From: Rossellomorea vietnamensis | Lineage (GTDB): Bacteria; Bacillota; Bacilli; Bacillales; Bacillaceae_B | Assembly (NCBI RefSeq): GCF_008180415.1 | Contig: NZ_VTEI01000002.1 | Coordinates: 149,762 to 190,259, forward strand | Length of the DNA: 40,498 nt | Direction: 5' to 3' | Shown: piece by piece, positions 23,897-31,896 of the stretch | Numbering within the stretch: position 1 is the stretch's first letter | Layout: every line of letters starts with the position of its first letter | Notes under the pieces: model-generated | The model's database searches: none | What the model was told of the DNA's origin: nothing | What the model saw: the letters and a program-made list of their open reading frames with translations, nothing else | Position numbers and translations under genes: made by a program

Positions 23897-24820
23897 TTAT
23901 ATGATAGAAGTAAACTCCTGTGCTTTCTTATCCAGTCCCTCAGCTGAGCTGCTGATTGCATCAAATTCCTGCATGGCGATATCTATTTGTTTCTGGCTCT
24001 CATCCACACTCTGCGAAATCCGCTCAATGCTGTCTGACACCTTTCCGACTTCCTTGACAATCCCGTCGATGTTATCCTTTACCTCTGTAATTGACATTGC
24101 GACCTTTTCAGACAGCTTGCGTACTTCCTTTGCGACCACATCAAACCCTCTTCCATGTTCGCCTGCACGGGCTGCTTCGATGGCAGCATTAAGCGCCAGC
24201 AAGTTGGTTTGTGCAGCGATTTCACGGATGGTTTTAACAATACCTGTAATAAAATTCGCCTGGTTCTGCAGGTTCTCAAGGTTTTGTTTATTTTCTTTTG
24301 ATTCATAGGAAATTCTTTCGATGGTTGTCAGAAGTTCTTTGCTTCTCTTTATACCGATCTCGGAACGATTATGCAGCTGTTCGGACATTTCACTCAGGTG
24401 ATCTGCCATATTAAGGATTTCAGTTTGTCTTTTGGTTATATTGGTTGCCACTTTTGAAACACCCACGACGCTTTGCCCATCTTCTGAATAAACCGGCATG
24501 TAGGTGGCCTCCAGCCATAACTTGTTTCCATGTGCATCCACCCGTTCTATTTTCCCTTGATAACTATTCCCTGCAAGAAGCTTTCTCCAAAACGCTTCAT
24601 ACTCCGGACTATTAGCAAAGGAGGGGAAACAGAACTTTTTATGCAGCATTCCCTGCATATCGGCTGCTATGTAACCCATAGAGTTCGCAAACAGCTCATT
24701 TACATAAGCCACTCGGCGGTTGACATCAAACCGGATGATTGCCAGATGTTGTTCGATTGCCTTTACTACCAGTTCGTCAGTCACTATATCCGAACTCTTT
24801 TTAGTCATTAACGTGTTCAT
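23897..24820 (-). CDS. Soluble PAS-domain methyl-accepting chemotaxis protein
   Basis: The 307-residue protein has a PAS domain (about 15-130: [20 protein letters not shown], then [12 protein letters not shown]) and a C-terminal MCP signalling domain. The CheA/CheW-binding hairpin tip is [20 protein letters not shown], followed by [20 protein letters not shown]. There is no membrane helix, so it senses an internal cue, possibly redox or a bound cofactor or ligand in the PAS pocket, and signals to CheA. The adaptation regions appear short. The ATG at 24818-24820 (GGGGG upstream) is preferred over one four codons earlier. Monocistronic as far as can be seen. Confidence 0.9.
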   Translation of the reverse strand: MNTLMTKKSSDIVTDELVVKAIEQHLAIIRFDVNRRVAYVNELFANSMGYIAADMQGMLHKKFCFPSFANSPEYEAFWRKLLAGNSYQGKIERVDAHGNKLWLEATYMPVYSEDGQSVVGVSKVATNITKRQTEILNMADHLSEMSEQLHNRSEIGIKRSKELLTTIERISYESKENKQNLENLQNQANFITGIVKTIREIAAQTNLLALNAAIEAARAGEHGRGFDVVAKEVRKLSEKVAMSITEVKDNIDGIVKEVGKVSDSIERISQSVDESQKQIDIAMQEFDAISSSAEGLDKKAQEFTSII

Positions 24821-24964
24821 ATAAACCCCCATATGTAAGTAATTGTAATTTTTTATAATTTTTCGTCTATTTATTTTAACATTACCTTATACATAGGCCT
24901 TTAGCAACAGATTAATTCTTTTTTCATTGCAAGACCCAGAGCTGACTCTGGACCGGAAAGGCGT

Positions 24965-25828
24965 CTATTGGTTTCTTTGAAGCGTAAAGCCCAAGTAGCT
25001 TAAAGCGTTAGCAAGATTAGCCTCAATTTGAATATCTTTCAGATCGATATGGACCCTTACTGCCTGCATTGCGATTTCAGGACGGATTCCCGTCAGCATA
25101 GGTTCTACGCCCACTAGTTTCATCAAACTGACGATCCGCAGCAGGGAAGACACTACTTCATCATTGATATGTGTAATGCCTGATAAATCTATGACAAGAT
25201 GTTCCAGGTGCACTTCCTGGCTTTTCATCAATGTTAATTCTACTATTCTTTCTGCTCTTTCTTCATTAATAATCCCAACAATCGGAAGAACCGCCACTCC
25301 TCGAGTAATGGGTACCAACGGAGCCGACAGTGTTTCAATCTGTTTATTAGCATGGTCAAGTTCAAGAACGAAGGAGAGCAGTGAACTCATCGTTTCAAAT
25401 ATTTTCTTCTGCTCCTCGGACAGTGTGAAGGGATCTGTATCAAGTCCGCATATGGTTCCATAGTTACTGCCGTCCTCATAATAAATAGGGATTCCCACAA
25501 AACCGCCGCTCCCCAAATCATGAGTGACATTTAAAGATTTGGTGGAATCATTTTTCGTTATATCGGGAATAATCAAGAGCTCCCTGCCTTTATCCACACT
25601 GACTTTACAGAAGGTATCCTTAAATGGAAGGGTGTCTCCTTCCCTGAGCAAGGACTTGTCCCTGTTCAGCACCTTAACAATTTCATTGTTTCTTCTGTCA
25701 TTTTTCGCGATGAAAAGAGTATTGATGTTCATCAATTTCCCCATCATGCGGAGAATGCTGTCTGCCGCTTCCTCAAAGTTTCTGAAGTTCTGATTTTTTA
25801 TGCTATTAAATTCACTAGAATAAGACAT
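24965..25828 (-). CDS. GAF-STAS domain protein, stressosome RsbR/YtvA-like
   Basis: The 287-residue protein has an N-terminal GAF-like sensor (about 15-155; LLIIPDITKNDST, then GGFVGIPIYYEDG and YGTICGLD) and a C-terminal STAS domain (about 168-285). The STAS part matches RsbR paralogues: LEHLVIDLSGITHINDEVVS and GVEPMLTGIRPEIAMQAV. In RsbR two Thr are phosphorylated; the second (in LTGIRPE) is present, but the first (IDT in RsbR) is IND here, similar to the INEE of YtvA. It could therefore feed a GAF-sensed signal into the stressosome and general stress control. It lies next to a PAS chemoreceptor but has its own ribosome site and is 144 bases away. Confidence 0.88.
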   Translation of the reverse strand: MSYSSEFNSIKNQNFRNFEEAADSILRMMGKLMNINTLFIAKNDRRNNEIVKVLNRDKSLLREGDTLPFKDTFCKVSVDKGRELLIIPDITKNDSTKSLNVTHDLGSGGFVGIPIYYEDGSNYGTICGLDTDPFTLSEEQKKIFETMSSLLSFVLELDHANKQIETLSAPLVPITRGVAVLPIVGIINEERAERIVELTLMKSQEVHLEHLVIDLSGITHINDEVVSSLLRIVSLMKLVGVEPMLTGIRPEIAMQAVRVHIDLKDIQIEANLANALSYLGFTLQRNQ

Positions 25829-25844
25829 AAATTGAATTCCTTCC

Positions 25845-26042
25845 TGAAAAAACTGTAAACAATGTTATATACCCTTTGCGGCGTATAAGTAAACCATTAG
25901 AAAAGAGTTTATTAAGGAAAGAGTAATTCTGTTTCCTGCTTACCAGGTTATTTACGCTTAGTTATCGTTTTCAAAAAATTTATATAAAATAGCAGCAAAA
26001 CTTTCCACAATACAGTTCACTCCTCAGCAGGAAAACATACCA
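25845..26042. other. Intergenic region between the ABC exporter and STAS genes
   Basis: About 200 bases, AT-rich, no gene. A phrase ATAGCAGCAAAACTTTCCACAA near 25990 is loosely like the dispersed motif but too diverged to count as a copy. Confidence 0.35.
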
Positions 26043-26077
26043 AAATTAAAAGCTCATCTCCTTGCAAGGAAATGAGC
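26043..26077 (-). terminator. Terminator of the TetR/ABC exporter operon
   Basis: On the minus strand GCTCATTTCCT and AGGAGATGAGC form a stem with a short loop, followed by TTTTAATTTTG. Confidence 0.8.
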
Positions 26078-26083
26078 CTTCTT

Positions 26084-27169
26084 TCATCCCTGGATGTCCC
26101 TCCGGCGGTATCCTGCAAATCCTGCAGCAGCTATAATAACAGCCAGAATTGTTAGAAGGATGACCTTCAGAAAATTCATTTCTTCAATCGGAAGTTCAGG
26201 TATGTGGGCAAACGGTGAAATATTTCCGACCCATTCATCAAATTGGAACAATCCGCCAAGGTAAACGACAAAGAATGAATAGCCTAAATAAAGCCAGGAA
26301 AGACCTGTTAATTTTGGCGCGAAGCCGACCAGCAGGACTGCAATGGTGATGAAGATCCACATCGCTGGAAGATACACCATCCCAGCCTGCAGGAAAGTAC
26401 TGAATTCAATACTGTTTTCCAACGTTGCATTTGCTGCTGCTCCAAGGGCGAGGGAGGCGGCACCCTGCATGACGATAGTAACAATAAGGGAAAGAAAGAG
26501 GTAGCTGCCCATCATGCGGGTCCTTGAAACAGCTCGTGCCAGCAGATGTTCGGTACGTTGAGCTTTTTCTTCCCCTTTTAATTTCAAAACCGTCATCAGA
26601 GCTGGTACTGTGCTGATCATTGCGACTATAGACATGATTTTGGCCAGGAATTGTTCTGTTAGTGAAAACCCATCTGCCGAGGGCAGGAGCTTCTGCATCA
26701 TTTCAATTTCACTGAAGAAAGATTCCAAATCTCCAAATATCGAACCGTAGGATGCCCCGATTAACAGCATCCCGACTGTCCACGAAATCAGTCCAGTGCG
26801 CTGAAGACGTGCTGCCAGCCCAAATGGACTCAGCAATAAAGAAGATGCAAATCGCTTTCCGGGACGAGCAGGAAGAAATCCTGATCCTAAATCCCTTATG
26901 GAATTCAAGTATATAGATACTAAAATCAATGCTCCAGATACAACCGCTGTCATGATGACCGGCCACCAATAATTATTGACATATACTTCTGAGCCCAGCA
27001 CCCATCCCAGAGGGGAAAACCATGACAGGGTTTCGCCGCTGACATCTCCAATTGCACGAATTAAATAGGCGGCACCTAAAACCGTGAAGGAATATCCGAT
27101 TGTTCCCCTTGAAGTCTCAGATAACTGTGCAAACACAGCTGTTATTCCTGTGAAGAAAAGTCCGGTCAC
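26084..27169 (-). CDS. ABC-2 type exporter permease, C-terminal part (split gene)
   Basis: This frame has 361 residues and about eight membrane helices. It is the second part of a permease that is normally one chain of about 535 residues in TetR-ATPase-permease exporter operons. The GTG at 27167-27169 overlaps the TGA of the upstream frame by one shared TG. Family blocks continue across the junction: LNGSLLYG in the upstream frame and TGLFFTGITAVFAQLSETSR in this one. A single missing base in CTATATGGTCAGCTCTTGAG would restore YGAALEVTGLFF. Either this is a frameshifted pseudogene or a coupled two-polypeptide version. Confidence 0.72.
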   Translation of the reverse strand: MTGLFFTGITAVFAQLSETSRGTIGYSFTVLGAAYLIRAIGDVSGETLSWFSPLGWVLGSEVYVNNYWWPVIMTAVVSGALILVSIYLNSIRDLGSGFLPARPGKRFASSLLLSPFGLAARLQRTGLISWTVGMLLIGASYGSIFGDLESFFSEIEMMQKLLPSADGFSLTEQFLAKIMSIVAMISTVPALMTVLKLKGEEKAQRTEHLLARAVSRTRMMGSYLFLSLIVTIVMQGAASLALGAAANATLENSIEFSTFLQAGMVYLPAMWIFITIAVLLVGFAPKLTGLSWLYLGYSFFVVYLGGLFQFDEWVGNISPFAHIPELPIEEMNFLKVILLTILAVIIAAAGFAGYRRRDIQG

Positions 27170-27687
27170 CTCAAGAGCTGACCATATAGAAGAGACCCGT
27201 TCAAATCCATACTCTCTATTTGAAGGGCATATAATCCCAAACCAATAACAATAGCTAATATAAAACTGGTAAGAATCAAAGAAAAGTGAGCCGCCCCTAA
27301 GTTTGCCATCCGCCCGGCAGGCAGGGCCCTGATCATTTCAATTCGTCCGTCTTCTTCTTCAGCCCTCGTGTGCCGGGCAGTTAAAAGAATGCTCATCACA
27401 GCTACGACCATCGCTGTAAAAAGAAGCATCTCATGAGCAAACATCGCTCCATACGTATAATTGTCAATGCCATATGCTTTCCCAAGCATAGCGGTCATGG
27501 CGGGATTCATCATTGTTTCCGCAATCGCCTCTCTGCTCTCCTTAGTTGGATACAACTCTTTGAAGGATTGAGCCGTCATAAAGGACAACAAGGATAGTGA
27601 TAGAATCCAAACTGGAATTCTTATCCGGTCTTGTCTCAGGATGAATCGAAGCAGCATTCCGGTATTTTTCAAAGGAAGACCTTTCAT
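27166..27687 (-). CDS. ABC-2 type exporter permease, N-terminal part (split gene)
   Basis: A 173-residue N-terminal part with the first helix (about 22-42), an extracellular stretch (YPTKESREAIAETMMNPAMT and a YGIDNYTYGAMFAHEMLLFT helix), a cytoplasmic TRAEEEDGRIEMIRALPAGR coupling segment and a third helix. The frame ends LNGSLLYGQLLR-stop, where homologous permeases continue. The product alone lacks most of the transmembrane domain. Its start overlaps the ATPase stop, as in intact operons of this kind. See the C-terminal part for the probable 1-nt indel. Confidence 0.72.
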   Translation of the reverse strand: MKGLPLKNTGMLLRFILRQDRIRIPVWILSLSLLSFMTAQSFKELYPTKESREAIAETMMNPAMTAMLGKAYGIDNYTYGAMFAHEMLLFTAMVVAVMSILLTARHTRAEEEDGRIEMIRALPAGRMANLGAAHFSLILTSFILAIVIGLGLYALQIESMDLNGSLLYGQLLR

Positions 27688-28604
27688 TACACCCCACCTC
27701 CATCTCCTGTGTCAGATGATTTTGCAGAAGAATCGTAATGACGCATGAACAAGTCTTCAAGCGCAGGCGGAGCACTTTCCAGCCGTGTTACCCCAAAGCC
27801 GCTGACATACTGGATGACTTCTGACAGTCTTTCTGAGTCGACTTGAAGAGAAAGTTCAGCTCCATTTTGTTTAAGATTGTGTACCCCTTTTAACTCATTT
27901 AATGAAATAACCGGTTCCCTGGTTTCAACAATCAAGTTGGTGTGAGTCAAATGTCTGAGTTCCTTCAAAGACCCCGTTTCAATGATTTCTCCCTGTCTGA
28001 TAATCCCTACTCTGTCACACAGTTTTTCAACTTCTGACAGGATATGACTGGATAGGAGCACACTTTTACCCTCTGCCTTCACTCCAGCCACACAATCCTG
28101 AAACACTCTCTCCATTAAGGGATCGAGGCCTGATGTAGGTTCATCAAGGATATAAAGATCTGCCCCTGAAGCGAAGGCAGCAGCAAGCGCAACTTTCTGC
28201 CGGTTCCCTTTAGAATATGTTCTGCATTTTTTGGTTGGATCGAGACTGAACCTCTCGATCATTTCTTCCCTCGTATCCTTATTTGCGGCTCCTCTTAATT
28301 TCATGAATAGATCAATCACTTCACCGCCGGTAAGATTTGGCCATAGATTTACATCACCGGGCACATACGCGATTCGTTTGTGGATCTCCACTGCATTCTT
28401 CCAGGCATCCAATCCGAAAATAGAGGCTTCTCCCTTTGTCGCTTTTAACGCTCCCAGCAGAATACGGATGGTGGTTGACTTACCTGCTCCATTTGGACCG
28501 ATGAACCCATAAACCTCTCCTTCATTCACTTCTATGTCCACACCATTCAGCGCCGTGAATTCACCAAATGTTTTGGTTAAATTGGTTGTTTCTAAAACGG
28601 CCAT
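27687..28604 (-). CDS. ABC exporter ATP-binding protein (DrrA/CcmA-type)
   Basis: A 305-residue exporter ATPase. Motifs are Walker A GPNGAGKST (residues 35-43), Q-loop YVPGDVNLWPNLTGG, signature YSKGNRQKVALA, Walker B LYILDEPTSGLD and switch LLSSHILSE. A C-terminal domain (about 220-305) is typical of drug/lipid exporter ATPases of this subgroup. It works with the permease encoded next, which overlaps it. Substrate unknown, likely an antibiotic, fatty acid or other lipophilic compound, judged from family and the TetR control. A GGGAGG ribosome site precedes the ATG. Confidence 0.92.
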   Translation of the reverse strand: MAVLETTNLTKTFGEFTALNGVDIEVNEGEVYGFIGPNGAGKSTTIRILLGALKATKGEASIFGLDAWKNAVEIHKRIAYVPGDVNLWPNLTGGEVIDLFMKLRGAANKDTREEMIERFSLDPTKKCRTYSKGNRQKVALAAAFASGADLYILDEPTSGLDPLMERVFQDCVAGVKAEGKSVLLSSHILSEVEKLCDRVGIIRQGEIIETGSLKELRHLTHTNLIVETREPVISLNELKGVHNLKQNGAELSLQVDSERLSEVIQYVSGFGVTRLESAPPALEDLFMRHYDSSAKSSDTGDGGGV

Positions 28605-28630
28605 CCCCCATACCTCCCTTTTTTCAATGC

Positions 28631-29254
28631 CTATTTATAGAATGATTTCTTTAGTACTTTCAAGTACTCTTCCATTTCCAAAATGGTTTCTTCTATACCT
28701 ATCTCCTTTAAGCCCATCCCTTTCACTTTTGCCTGCATCCTGTTTGAAAAGCCTTCCAATGACCAGGTGATGATATCTTTCGCTTTTTCAACATCTATCC
28801 CTTCCCTGAATTTACTTGTATCGATATCCCCCATCATTTCTTTGTAATTATTGCTGAGAAATTCATTCTTCCTCTTTTCCAATTCCAAATGAATGACAGG
28901 ATCTTCTTCAAAAAAGATGCCATTAAAGTAATCGAAGACATGAGGGTACTGATGGAACATTTTGATTTTGACTGATGACATTTCCATATGACGGTCAAAA
29001 ATGTCTTTGATTTCCCAATCCACTTCTCTTTTCATTTTTTCAATTAACAGTTGAACAAAATGATCGAATAGAAATAAATAAAGTTCTTTTTTATTATTGA
29101 AATAATGAAAAATCAACCCTTTTGAGATCTTTGCTTCTTTCACAATTTCATTGGTAGAGGCATTTTTAAAGCCTTTTTGAGCAAATTCTTTTAATGCTGC
29201 ATTTAAGATTCTGTCTTGTTTTTCTTGTTCAAGACTGAAAAATTTCTCATCCAT
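28631..29254 (-). CDS. TetR/AcrR family repressor of the ABC exporter operon
   Basis: The 207-residue protein has the TetR helix-turn-helix at the N-terminus: RILNAALKEFAQKGFKNAST, NEIVKEAKISKGLIFHYFNN and KKELYLFLF. The C-terminal helical domain is probably the ligand and dimer interface. The gene is first in the operon with the ATPase and permease, and two near-identical 17-bp inverted repeats in its promoter are the likely operators, giving autorepression. The ribosome site is GGAGG, 7 nt from the ATG. Family members sense lipophilic compounds; the inducer is unknown. Confidence 0.9.
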   Translation of the reverse strand: MDEKFFSLEQEKQDRILNAALKEFAQKGFKNASTNEIVKEAKISKGLIFHYFNNKKELYLFLFDHFVQLLIEKMKREVDWEIKDIFDRHMEMSSVKIKMFHQYPHVFDYFNGIFFEEDPVIHLELEKRKNEFLSNNYKEMMGDIDTSKFREGIDVEKAKDIITWSLEGFSNRMQAKVKGMGLKEIGIEETILEMEEYLKVLKKSFYK

Positions 29255-29284
29255 ATGTTCACCTCCACTGGATCAAAATTTACG

Positions 29285-29301
29285 TTGACCAACCCGGTCA
29301 A
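29285..29301. promoter_or_regulatory. TetR operator O1
   Basis: TTGACCAACCCGGTCAA: inverted repeat of TTGACC and GGTCAA with 5-base centre. It lies downstream of the predicted -10 box, about where transcription would start. Confidence 0.8.
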
Positions 29302-29305
29302 TATG

Positions 29306-29334
29306 ATCATACACCCGTTGACCAAACTGGTCAA
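29306..29334 (-). promoter_or_regulatory. Sigma-A promoter of the TetR/ABC operon
   Basis: On the minus strand TTGACC (29329-29334) and TATGAT (29306-29311) are separated by exactly 17 bases. Operator O2 covers the -35 box and the adjacent spacer. Confidence 0.75.
29318..29334. promoter_or_regulatory. TetR operator O2
   Basis: TTGACCAAACTGGTCAA: inverted repeat TTGACCA/TGGTCAA with 3-base centre. Its centre is 33 bp from the centre of O1, about three helical turns. Confidence 0.8.
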
Positions 29335-29370
29335 TAAGGTTTTTTATTTAGGTAACTTTAAAAGCTAAAT

Positions 29371-29396
29371 AAAAAAACAACTCACATTGAGTTGTT
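29371..29396 (-). terminator. Terminator downstream of DUF3231 remnant
   Basis: On the minus strand AACAACTCA and TGAGTTGTT form a 9-bp stem with a 3-base loop, followed by seven T residues. Confidence 0.75.
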
Positions 29397-29507
29397 CTTT
29401 AAGCACTTTCTGCTGATTATCTAAGAAATATTAGACCTTAACCATCCTCCTGCTTAACCTCAACCATACCGGTACGCTGGAGGAAAAGGGCAGTTCTCCT
29501 TGTGCAT

Positions 29508-30115
29508 CTATAAAATTAGGTTTTTCTTCCCTGCAGATCTCTCGGAAAGTTTTTTCCGATCAGCTGCGGTCGGCGGTTCTTCAAGCCAGCCATTGCTTAT
29601 CATCATGGTTAGACCGTCATCCGCATACTTTCCAACTCCTGCTTTTAGAGAAATGAATTGGGCATGTATATTATGCCGAAGAATTTTTGATAAGGCCGCT
29701 CCATAATTCATAATTCCAGTCGCACTGGCCATTGAAGCGTGTGTAAGCATCAATCTATCAGAGAAAGGGGAGCTAGTTGAATCGGTTACCTGGTCATCCA
29801 GGACACGGGGACTCGTAAGGTCTTCTCTCAAAAGAAAGGTACTTAGTTCTCTGATTTGCTTGTCTGCCAGCTGAGAGCCTTCCCTGAAGAAATTACGCAG
29901 TTTTTCAGAAGAGGCAACCTGGCTGAATCTAAGCATAAGGGCTTTGCTCCAAGCACATTCGTGTGAATGTTTTTCTGCAGATGCTTGATCTCCAATGCCC
30001 GCAGAGGCCTGCTGTTACACATAACGATTGAAATGAACGACTCCTTTTCGCCACAGTACGCCTTTTGAGGATATGAGATTTCAGGAGAAGTAATATCAAA
30101 TTCCTTTTGCCATCA
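29508..30115 (-). pseudogene. Two-domain DUF3231 gene, decayed and frameshifted
   Basis: The open frame 29508-29936 encodes the C-terminal part of a DUF3231 protein: LRFSQVASSEKLRNFFREGS, VTDSTSSPFSDRLMLTHASM, YADDGLTMMISNGWLEEPPT. Homology continues upstream, but in another frame: FDITSPEISYPQKAYCGEKE, RPLRALEIKHLQKNIHTNVL. The junction is near 29940, where one base (probably an A of an A-run) seems lost between NVLGA and KALMLRFSQ. A second break occurs near 30100, between an LLMAKGI-like peptide and FDIT. The N-terminal domain of the usual roughly 330-residue protein is missing. DUF3231 proteins are helical, ferritin-like and common in spore formers; no product is expected here. Confidence 0.75.
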
Positions 30116-30142
30116 GCAAAGCAATGCCTTATATATATCCAG

Positions 30143-30712
30143 CTAGTTGTCCTTATGCGGCATCCCGGGAGGATAGTAATATGGCGGTACTTTTAGCCAT
30201 CCCCGTTTTCTCATCAGTGTTTTTAAAGTGGTTCCAAAATTCGTCCATTCTGTATAAAAACCAAACCACATAAGTCCTATATCATTCCTGACAGCGTCTG
30301 CCTGCCCCTTCGCGCATGCAAGCATACATGTGACCAATTTGAAGGCTATTCCATTGGTGATTTCATCATCCGTTAATTTCACTCCCAAAGGAATGGAATT
30401 AGACTGCGATTCTGGTTTTGATGAGGTGACGTCCGGCAAAGGAATCCCTTCTGTTTTCATAAAAATGGTCATCTTCTCTACCTGTGACTCACATACTCTG
30501 ATTACATCGGTAAGCATCTCTCTTACTTCATCATCCACTGTGGTGTTCATCCCGATTTCTTCATAACGGATAAATTCCTCCATCAGAGTTATATACTTCC
30601 AGCAATCTCCTGCTTCAATAATATGTAATGGGACCTTAGGTTCATCTTGGTTATCAACCATGGTTTTAATTGTATTCCATACTGCCTCAAATGGGTTTCC
30701 CAATGAATACAC
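30143..30712 (-). CDS. DUF3231-like single-domain protein
   Basis: A 189-residue, mainly helical protein with a DUF3231-type bundle. Landmarks are PLHIIEAGDCWKYITLMEEF, MNTTVDDEVREMLTDVIRVC, LGVKLTDDEITNGIAFKLVT and the C-terminal GWLKVPPYYYPPGMP. Function unknown; the family is confined largely to spore-forming Firmicutes. It is a close paralogue of the divergent gene at 30832. The start is the ATG at 30710-30712 with GGAGG upstream. The intergenic region between the two paralogues is 119 bases, so they may share control. Confidence 0.82.
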   Translation of the reverse strand: MYSLGNPFEAVWNTIKTMVDNQDEPKVPLHIIEAGDCWKYITLMEEFIRYEEIGMNTTVDDEVREMLTDVIRVCESQVEKMTIFMKTEGIPLPDVTSSKPESQSNSIPLGVKLTDDEITNGIAFKLVTCMLACAKGQADAVRNDIGLMWFGFYTEWTNFGTTLKTLMRKRGWLKVPPYYYPPGMPHKDN

Positions 30713-30831
30713 CTCCTACTCCTTATTGTTTCTAATTAATTGGAAAAAATGTAAATGGTTTTGAATTCTCCAATAGAAAATGTATGTAAACTTCTCCCTC
30801 AGGAAAAAATAATTATAACAGGAGGGATACG

Positions 30832-31383
30832 ATGACATCGATTTTCGATTCAATGAAAGAGTTTATACAAATGAGCCTGGATGGTGAACCTAGTAATCCC
30901 CTGCATGTCGGTGAAGTAATGAGCTGCTGGATGTATATGGCGCTTATGGATGAAGCTACAATTTATATCCAGATGGGACTCAACTCTACCTTTGATGATG
31001 AAGTGAGAAGTATGTTGATTAAAAGCTTAAAACAATGCGAGGCTCAAGGTCAGCGTTTTAAAGAGTTCATGAAACAGGAAGGGGTCCATTTGCCCAGAAC
31101 AAGCGAACCCCGGCCGGATTCAGATCCTAATAGCGTTCCTCTAGGAGTTAAGATGACAGATGATGAAATCATGAATGGAGTAAGTATGAAGACAGTAGCG
31201 GCAGTCATGCATTGTGCAGCCGCGGCGAGCCAGTCCATCCGTAATGATGTCAGCTTGTTGTTCACTCAATGCATGCTGGAAAAGATGAAGTATGGGACAG
31301 AATTAAAAGGGGTAATGAGAAATAAAGGGTGGATCAAAGTACCGCCTTATTACTATCCTCCGGGAATGCCTAAAGAGAGATAA
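30832..31383 (+). CDS. DUF3231-like single-domain protein, paralogue
   Basis: A 183-residue paralogue of the divergent product at 30143. Shared blocks include PLHVGEVMSCWMYMALMDEA, GLNSTFDDEVRSMLIKSLKQ, SVPLGVKMTDDEIMNGVSMK and the end WIKVPPYYYPPGMP. It is likely a soluble helical bundle; role unknown. An AGGAGGG ribosome site precedes the ATG, and a terminator follows. Together with the decayed two-domain copy at 29508 it makes a three-member cluster, which suggests tandem duplication in this neighbourhood. Confidence 0.82.
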   Translation: MTSIFDSMKEFIQMSLDGEPSNPLHVGEVMSCWMYMALMDEATIYIQMGLNSTFDDEVRSMLIKSLKQCEAQGQRFKEFMKQEGVHLPRTSEPRPDSDPNSVPLGVKMTDDEIMNGVSMKTVAAVMHCAAAASQSIRNDVSLLFTQCMLEKMKYGTELKGVMRNKGWIKVPPYYYPPGMPKER

Positions 31384-31390
31384 TGAAGAG

Positions 31391-31416
31391 AAATCCACTC
31401 TGGATTTTTCTTTTTT
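31391..31416 (+). terminator. Terminator of the DUF3231 paralogue
   Basis: AAATCCA and TGGATTT with a 3-base loop, followed by TTCTTTTTTC. Confidence 0.65.
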
Positions 31417-31476
31417 CTTTTAGCTTCTTTCTAAAGGCTATATTCGTGTAATTAGTTTTATCATTTCCTAATCATG

Positions 31477-31508
31477 AAAAAAGAAGCCTTTCCTAAATGG
31501 AAAGACTC
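31477..31508 (-). terminator. Terminator of the basic small protein gene
   Basis: On the minus strand AGTCTTTCC and GGAAAGGCT pair around a 5-base loop, followed by TCTTTTTTC. Confidence 0.7.
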
Positions 31509-31524
31509 CTTCGGGGCAGTGTAA

Positions 31525-31731
31525 TCAGCCGCCCATTTTTCTGCGCGTGACGCTCGCTTTTTTAGACTGCTGGCTCTTCATACGCTGATTACCGGCAAAC
31601 CCGCCGCTTTGTTGTTTGCCATTTCCTTGTGCTTGTTTCTTTCTCTTAAGCTGCTGCTTCATAGCTTCTTGTAAGCTGACTTTCTTTTGATCCTGCTGTG
31701 TATTTTCGTTTTGGTTCATTTCATTTGTCAT
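31525..31731 (-). CDS. Small basic Gln/Lys-rich protein, hypothetical
   Basis: A 68-residue, highly charged protein: MTNEMNQNENTQQDQKKVSL, a QEAMKQQLKRKKQAQ helix, a Gly/Asn/Gln-rich middle and the tail KKASVTRRKMGG. No membrane segment or recognised domain; composition suggests an intrinsically disordered, possibly nucleic-acid-binding or spore-core protein, which is inference. The ATG at 31729-31731 has GAAGGAG 9 nt upstream; a 22-codon N-terminal extension in frame has no ribosome site. Confidence 0.7.
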   Translation of the reverse strand: MTNEMNQNENTQQDQKKVSLQEAMKQQLKRKKQAQGNGKQQSGGFAGNQRMKSQQSKKASVTRRKMGG

Positions 31732-31849
31732 TATGCTTTTCTCCTTCACACGTAATGCATGTGTATAGTTATTACGTACACATCCATTATAATACAACCA
31801 TCTGAATAAAACATCTTTAATTTCACTTCACAGCTTCCAACGAAAGATT

Positions 31850-31862
31850 GGGGACTGTCCCC
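31850..31862. repeat. Short GGGGAC/GTCCCC palindrome
   Basis: GGGGACTGTCCCC lies 35 bases after the phosphatase gene stop, in the minus direction. From memory such palindromes are scattered through Bacillaceae and other Firmicutes. It may act as a weak terminator. Confidence 0.4.
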
Positions 31863-31896
31863 TGTTACTTCAGCGCAGCAGAGTGCTTTCTTATTG

